This document shows positions 6,641 through 8,119 of a DNA stretch of 8,119 nucleotides, in pieces. Numbering within the stretch: the stretch's first letter is position 1; each line of letters opens with the position of its first letter. The notes below the pieces were generated by a model that was not told the DNA's origin, ran no database searches, and saw only the letters and a list, made by a program, of their open reading frames with translations. The position numbers were made by a program, and so were the translations under genes. The stretch comes from Sulfuricellaceae bacterium (GTDB lineage Bacteria; Pseudomonadota; Gammaproteobacteria; Burkholderiales; UBA9220), in the NCBI GenBank assembly GCA_019911985.1, contig JAIOJO010000444.1, positions 1-8,119 of the forward strand. The letters run 5' to 3'.

Positions 6641-7110
6641 TCCAATTCCGCCAAGATGCGATCAGCCTCGGCCGGCGTCAGCTTGCCGCACATCCGCACG
6701 TTGTTCACCAAGGCCACCGGCCCGTCGCCGCAGGCGCCCATGCATTCGCCCTCTTTCAGCGTGAACTTGCCGTCGGGAGTGGTTTCGTTGAAGCCGATAC
6801 CGAGCTTTTGCTTGAGGTGGCCGGCTACCGACTCCGCCCCCATCAGCGTGCAGGACAGGTTGGTGCAGACGGTAAGCTTGTACCGGCCCACCGGGCTGAG
6901 ATCGTACATATTGTAGAAGCTCGCCACCTCGAAAGCAGCGATGGGCGGCATTTCCAGATAGTTCGCAACGAACTCGATGGTTTCCGGCGCAAGCCAGCCG
7001 CGTTCGGTCTGGGCGATGCGCAGCGCCGACATGACCGCCGACTCCTTGCGCTGAGGCGGATATTTGGCGACTTCACGGTCGATTTGTTGCAAGGCAGCGG
7101 GGGACAGCAT
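6637..7110 (-). CDS. nuoE: NADH-quinone oxidoreductase subunit E ([2Fe-2S] thioredoxin-like)
   Basis: NuoE (24 kDa homologue) pairs with NuoF and carries cluster N1a, an off-path [2Fe-2S] centre near FMN. The 157-residue product has an N-terminal helical region containing the conserved ESAVMSALRIAQ and EVASFYNMY. A thioredoxin-like fold follows, with cluster ligands Cys82 and Cys87 in VCTNLSC and Cys123 and Cys127 in GECMGACG. These match the C-x4-C and C-x3-C spacing of the family. The start at 7110 shares one base with the nuoD stop (TGATG). A purine run GGAGAG lies well upstream, so translation probably depends on ribosomes leaving nuoD. The stop overlaps nuoF by four bases. Length and motifs are ordinary for the family. 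Confidence 0.98.
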   Translation of the reverse strand: MLSPAALQQIDREVAKYPPQRKESAVMSALRIAQTERGWLAPETIEFVANYLEMPPIAAFEVASFYNMYDLSPVGRYKLTVCTNLSCTLMGAESVAGHLKQKLGIGFNETTPDGKFTLKEGECMGACGDGPVALVNNVRMCGKLTPAEADRILAELE

Positions 7111-8119
7111 CAGCGGTCGATCTCTCCAAAAACGATATCCTGGGTGCCGATAATCGCCACCACGTCGGCAATCATGTGGCCGCGCGACATTTCGTCCAGC
7201 GCGGCAAGGTGAGCGAAACCCGGCGCGCGGATTTTCAGGCGGTAAGGCTTGTTGGCGCCGTCCGACACCAGGTAGATGCCGAACTCGCCCTTGGGGTGTT
7301 CCACCGCCACGTAAGCCTCGCCCTCGGGCACGTGCATGCCCTCGGAAAACAGCTTGAAGTGGTGGATCAGTTCTTCCATGTTCAGCTTCATGCTCTCGCG
7401 CGACGGCGGAGCGACCTTGTGGTCGTCACTGATGACCGGACCTGGGTTGGCGCGCAGCCAATCGACGCACTGGCCGATGATGCGGTTGGACTGACGCATT
7501 TCTTCCATGCGCACCAGGTAGCGGTCGTAGCAATCGCCGTTGACGCCGACGGGGATGTCGAAATCGAGCCGGTCGTAAACCTCGTAGGGCTGCTTCTTGC
7601 GTAGATCCCAGGCGACCCCCGAGCCACGCAGCATGGGGCCGGTAAAACCCAGCGCCAGCGCCCGTTCCGGCGTAACCACGCCGATTCCGACGGTGCGCTG
7701 CTTCCAAATGCGGTTGTTGGTCAGCAGATTCTCGTACTCGTCGACGCACGCGGGGAAACGCCGGGTGAAGTCCTCGATGAAGTCCAGCAGCGAGCCTTGG
7801 CGGTTTTCGTTCATCCGCCCGACCGCCGCTGCATTGTGGATTTTCGATGCTTGATAGTGCGGCATGCTGTCGGGCAAATCGCGGTACACGCCGCCGGGCC
7901 GGTAATAGGCCGCGTGCAAGCGGGCTCCGGTGGCCGCCTCGTAGCAATCCATCAAGTCTTCGCGCTCGCGGAAGGTGTAGAGGAACACCGTCATCGCGCC
8001 CAGATCCAGCCCGTGCGCGCCCAGCCACAGCAAGTGATTCAGCAGACGGGTGATTTCGTCGAACATCACGCGGATGTACTGAGCCCGCAGCGGGACTTCT
8101 ATGCCCGCCAGCTTTTCAA
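7110..8119 (-). CDS. nuoD: NADH-quinone oxidoreductase subunit D, C-terminal part (5' end outside the window)
   Basis: NuoD (49 kDa homologue, related to the large subunit of [NiFe] hydrogenases) lines the ubiquinone-binding cavity next to NuoB and NuoH. It does not bind nickel. The frame is open to the window edge and yields 335 residues, beginning EKLAGIEVPLRAQYIRVMFDE. About 80 residues are therefore missing compared with the usual length of around 417. Conserved stretches include YYRPGGVYRDLPD, NENRQGSLLDFIEDF, LRGSGVAWDLRKKQPYEVYD and RYLVRMEEMRQSNRII. The C-terminus is the canonical GTQDIVFGEIDR. A GTG at 8069 is internal and not the real start, because the coding match continues upstream. 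The stop shares a base with the nuoE start. The visible N-terminal end gives no sign of a NuoC fusion, but the true start is not visible. Confidence 0.97.
   Translation of the reverse strand, partial: EKLAGIEVPLRAQYIRVMFDEITRLLNHLLWLGAHGLDLGAMTVFLYTFREREDLMDCYEAATGARLHAAYYRPGGVYRDLPDSMPHYQASKIHNAAAVGRMNENRQGSLLDFIEDFTRRFPACVDEYENLLTNNRIWKQRTVGIGVVTPERALALGFTGPMLRGSGVAWDLRKKQPYEVYDRLDFDIPVGVNGDCYDRYLVRMEEMRQSNRIIGQCVDWLRANPGPVISDDHKVAPPSRESMKLNMEELIHHFKLFSEGMHVPEGEAYVAVEHPKGEFGIYLVSDGANKPYRLKIRAPGFAHLAALDEMSRGHMIADVVAIIGTQDIVFGEIDR

Noticed and set aside
5357..6916. Long plus-strand open frame (519 codons) opposite nuoF and nuoE
   Set aside because: It lies antisense to well-supported nuoF/nuoE. 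Its translation is rich in Arg, His, Gln and Ala, as expected from the reverse of a high-GC gene, and shows no recognisable domain.

Overview
The window is a stretch of one bacterial nuo operon, which encodes the proton-pumping NADH:ubiquinone oxidoreductase (respiratory complex I). Every credible gene lies on the minus strand, so transcription runs from high to low coordinates. The order is nuoD (5' end outside the window), nuoE, nuoF, nuoG, nuoH, nuoI, nuoJ, nuoK and the first part of nuoL. This is the canonical order of the 14-gene nuoA-N operon. All seven genes that are complete in the window have open frames and the expected cofactor or membrane motifs.

The organism is most likely a betaproteobacterium or a gammaproteobacterium with a beta-type complex I. 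Reasons: high GC by eye; a nuoD that looks separate from nuoC; a NuoG without the extra N7 cluster cysteines seen in enteric bacteria; and subunit sequences that, from memory, resemble betaproteobacterial ones (for example the NuoD C-terminus and the NuoG segment around residues 252-267). The genus cannot be fixed from this window.

Layout: 8119-7110 nuoD and 7110-6637 nuoE, and 6640-5369 nuoF, are joined by stop/start overlaps. NuoE, NuoF and NuoG form the NADH-oxidising module. A 29-base gap precedes nuoG (5339-2973), whose stop overlaps the nuoH start (2976-1948). NuoH and NuoI, with NuoD, build the quinone-reduction module and its membrane anchor. A 16-base gap with a good Shine-Dalgarno precedes nuoI (1931-1440). 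A 99-base spacer then precedes the membrane-arm genes nuoJ (1340-729) and nuoK (727-422). A 104-113-base spacer precedes nuoL (from 308 or 317 to beyond position 1).

Electrons from NADH pass to FMN in NuoF, then along Fe-S clusters in NuoE/F/G and NuoI to ubiquinone at the NuoD/NuoH interface. NuoJ, K and L belong to the membrane arm that couples this to proton pumping.

I see no undescribed multi-gene system here. The one non-coding element of real interest is in the nuoK-nuoL spacer: two converging arrays of degenerate 7-base repeats (consensus GNNATGR) that can fold into a long hairpin immediately upstream of nuoL, which itself lacks a recognisable Shine-Dalgarno sequence.
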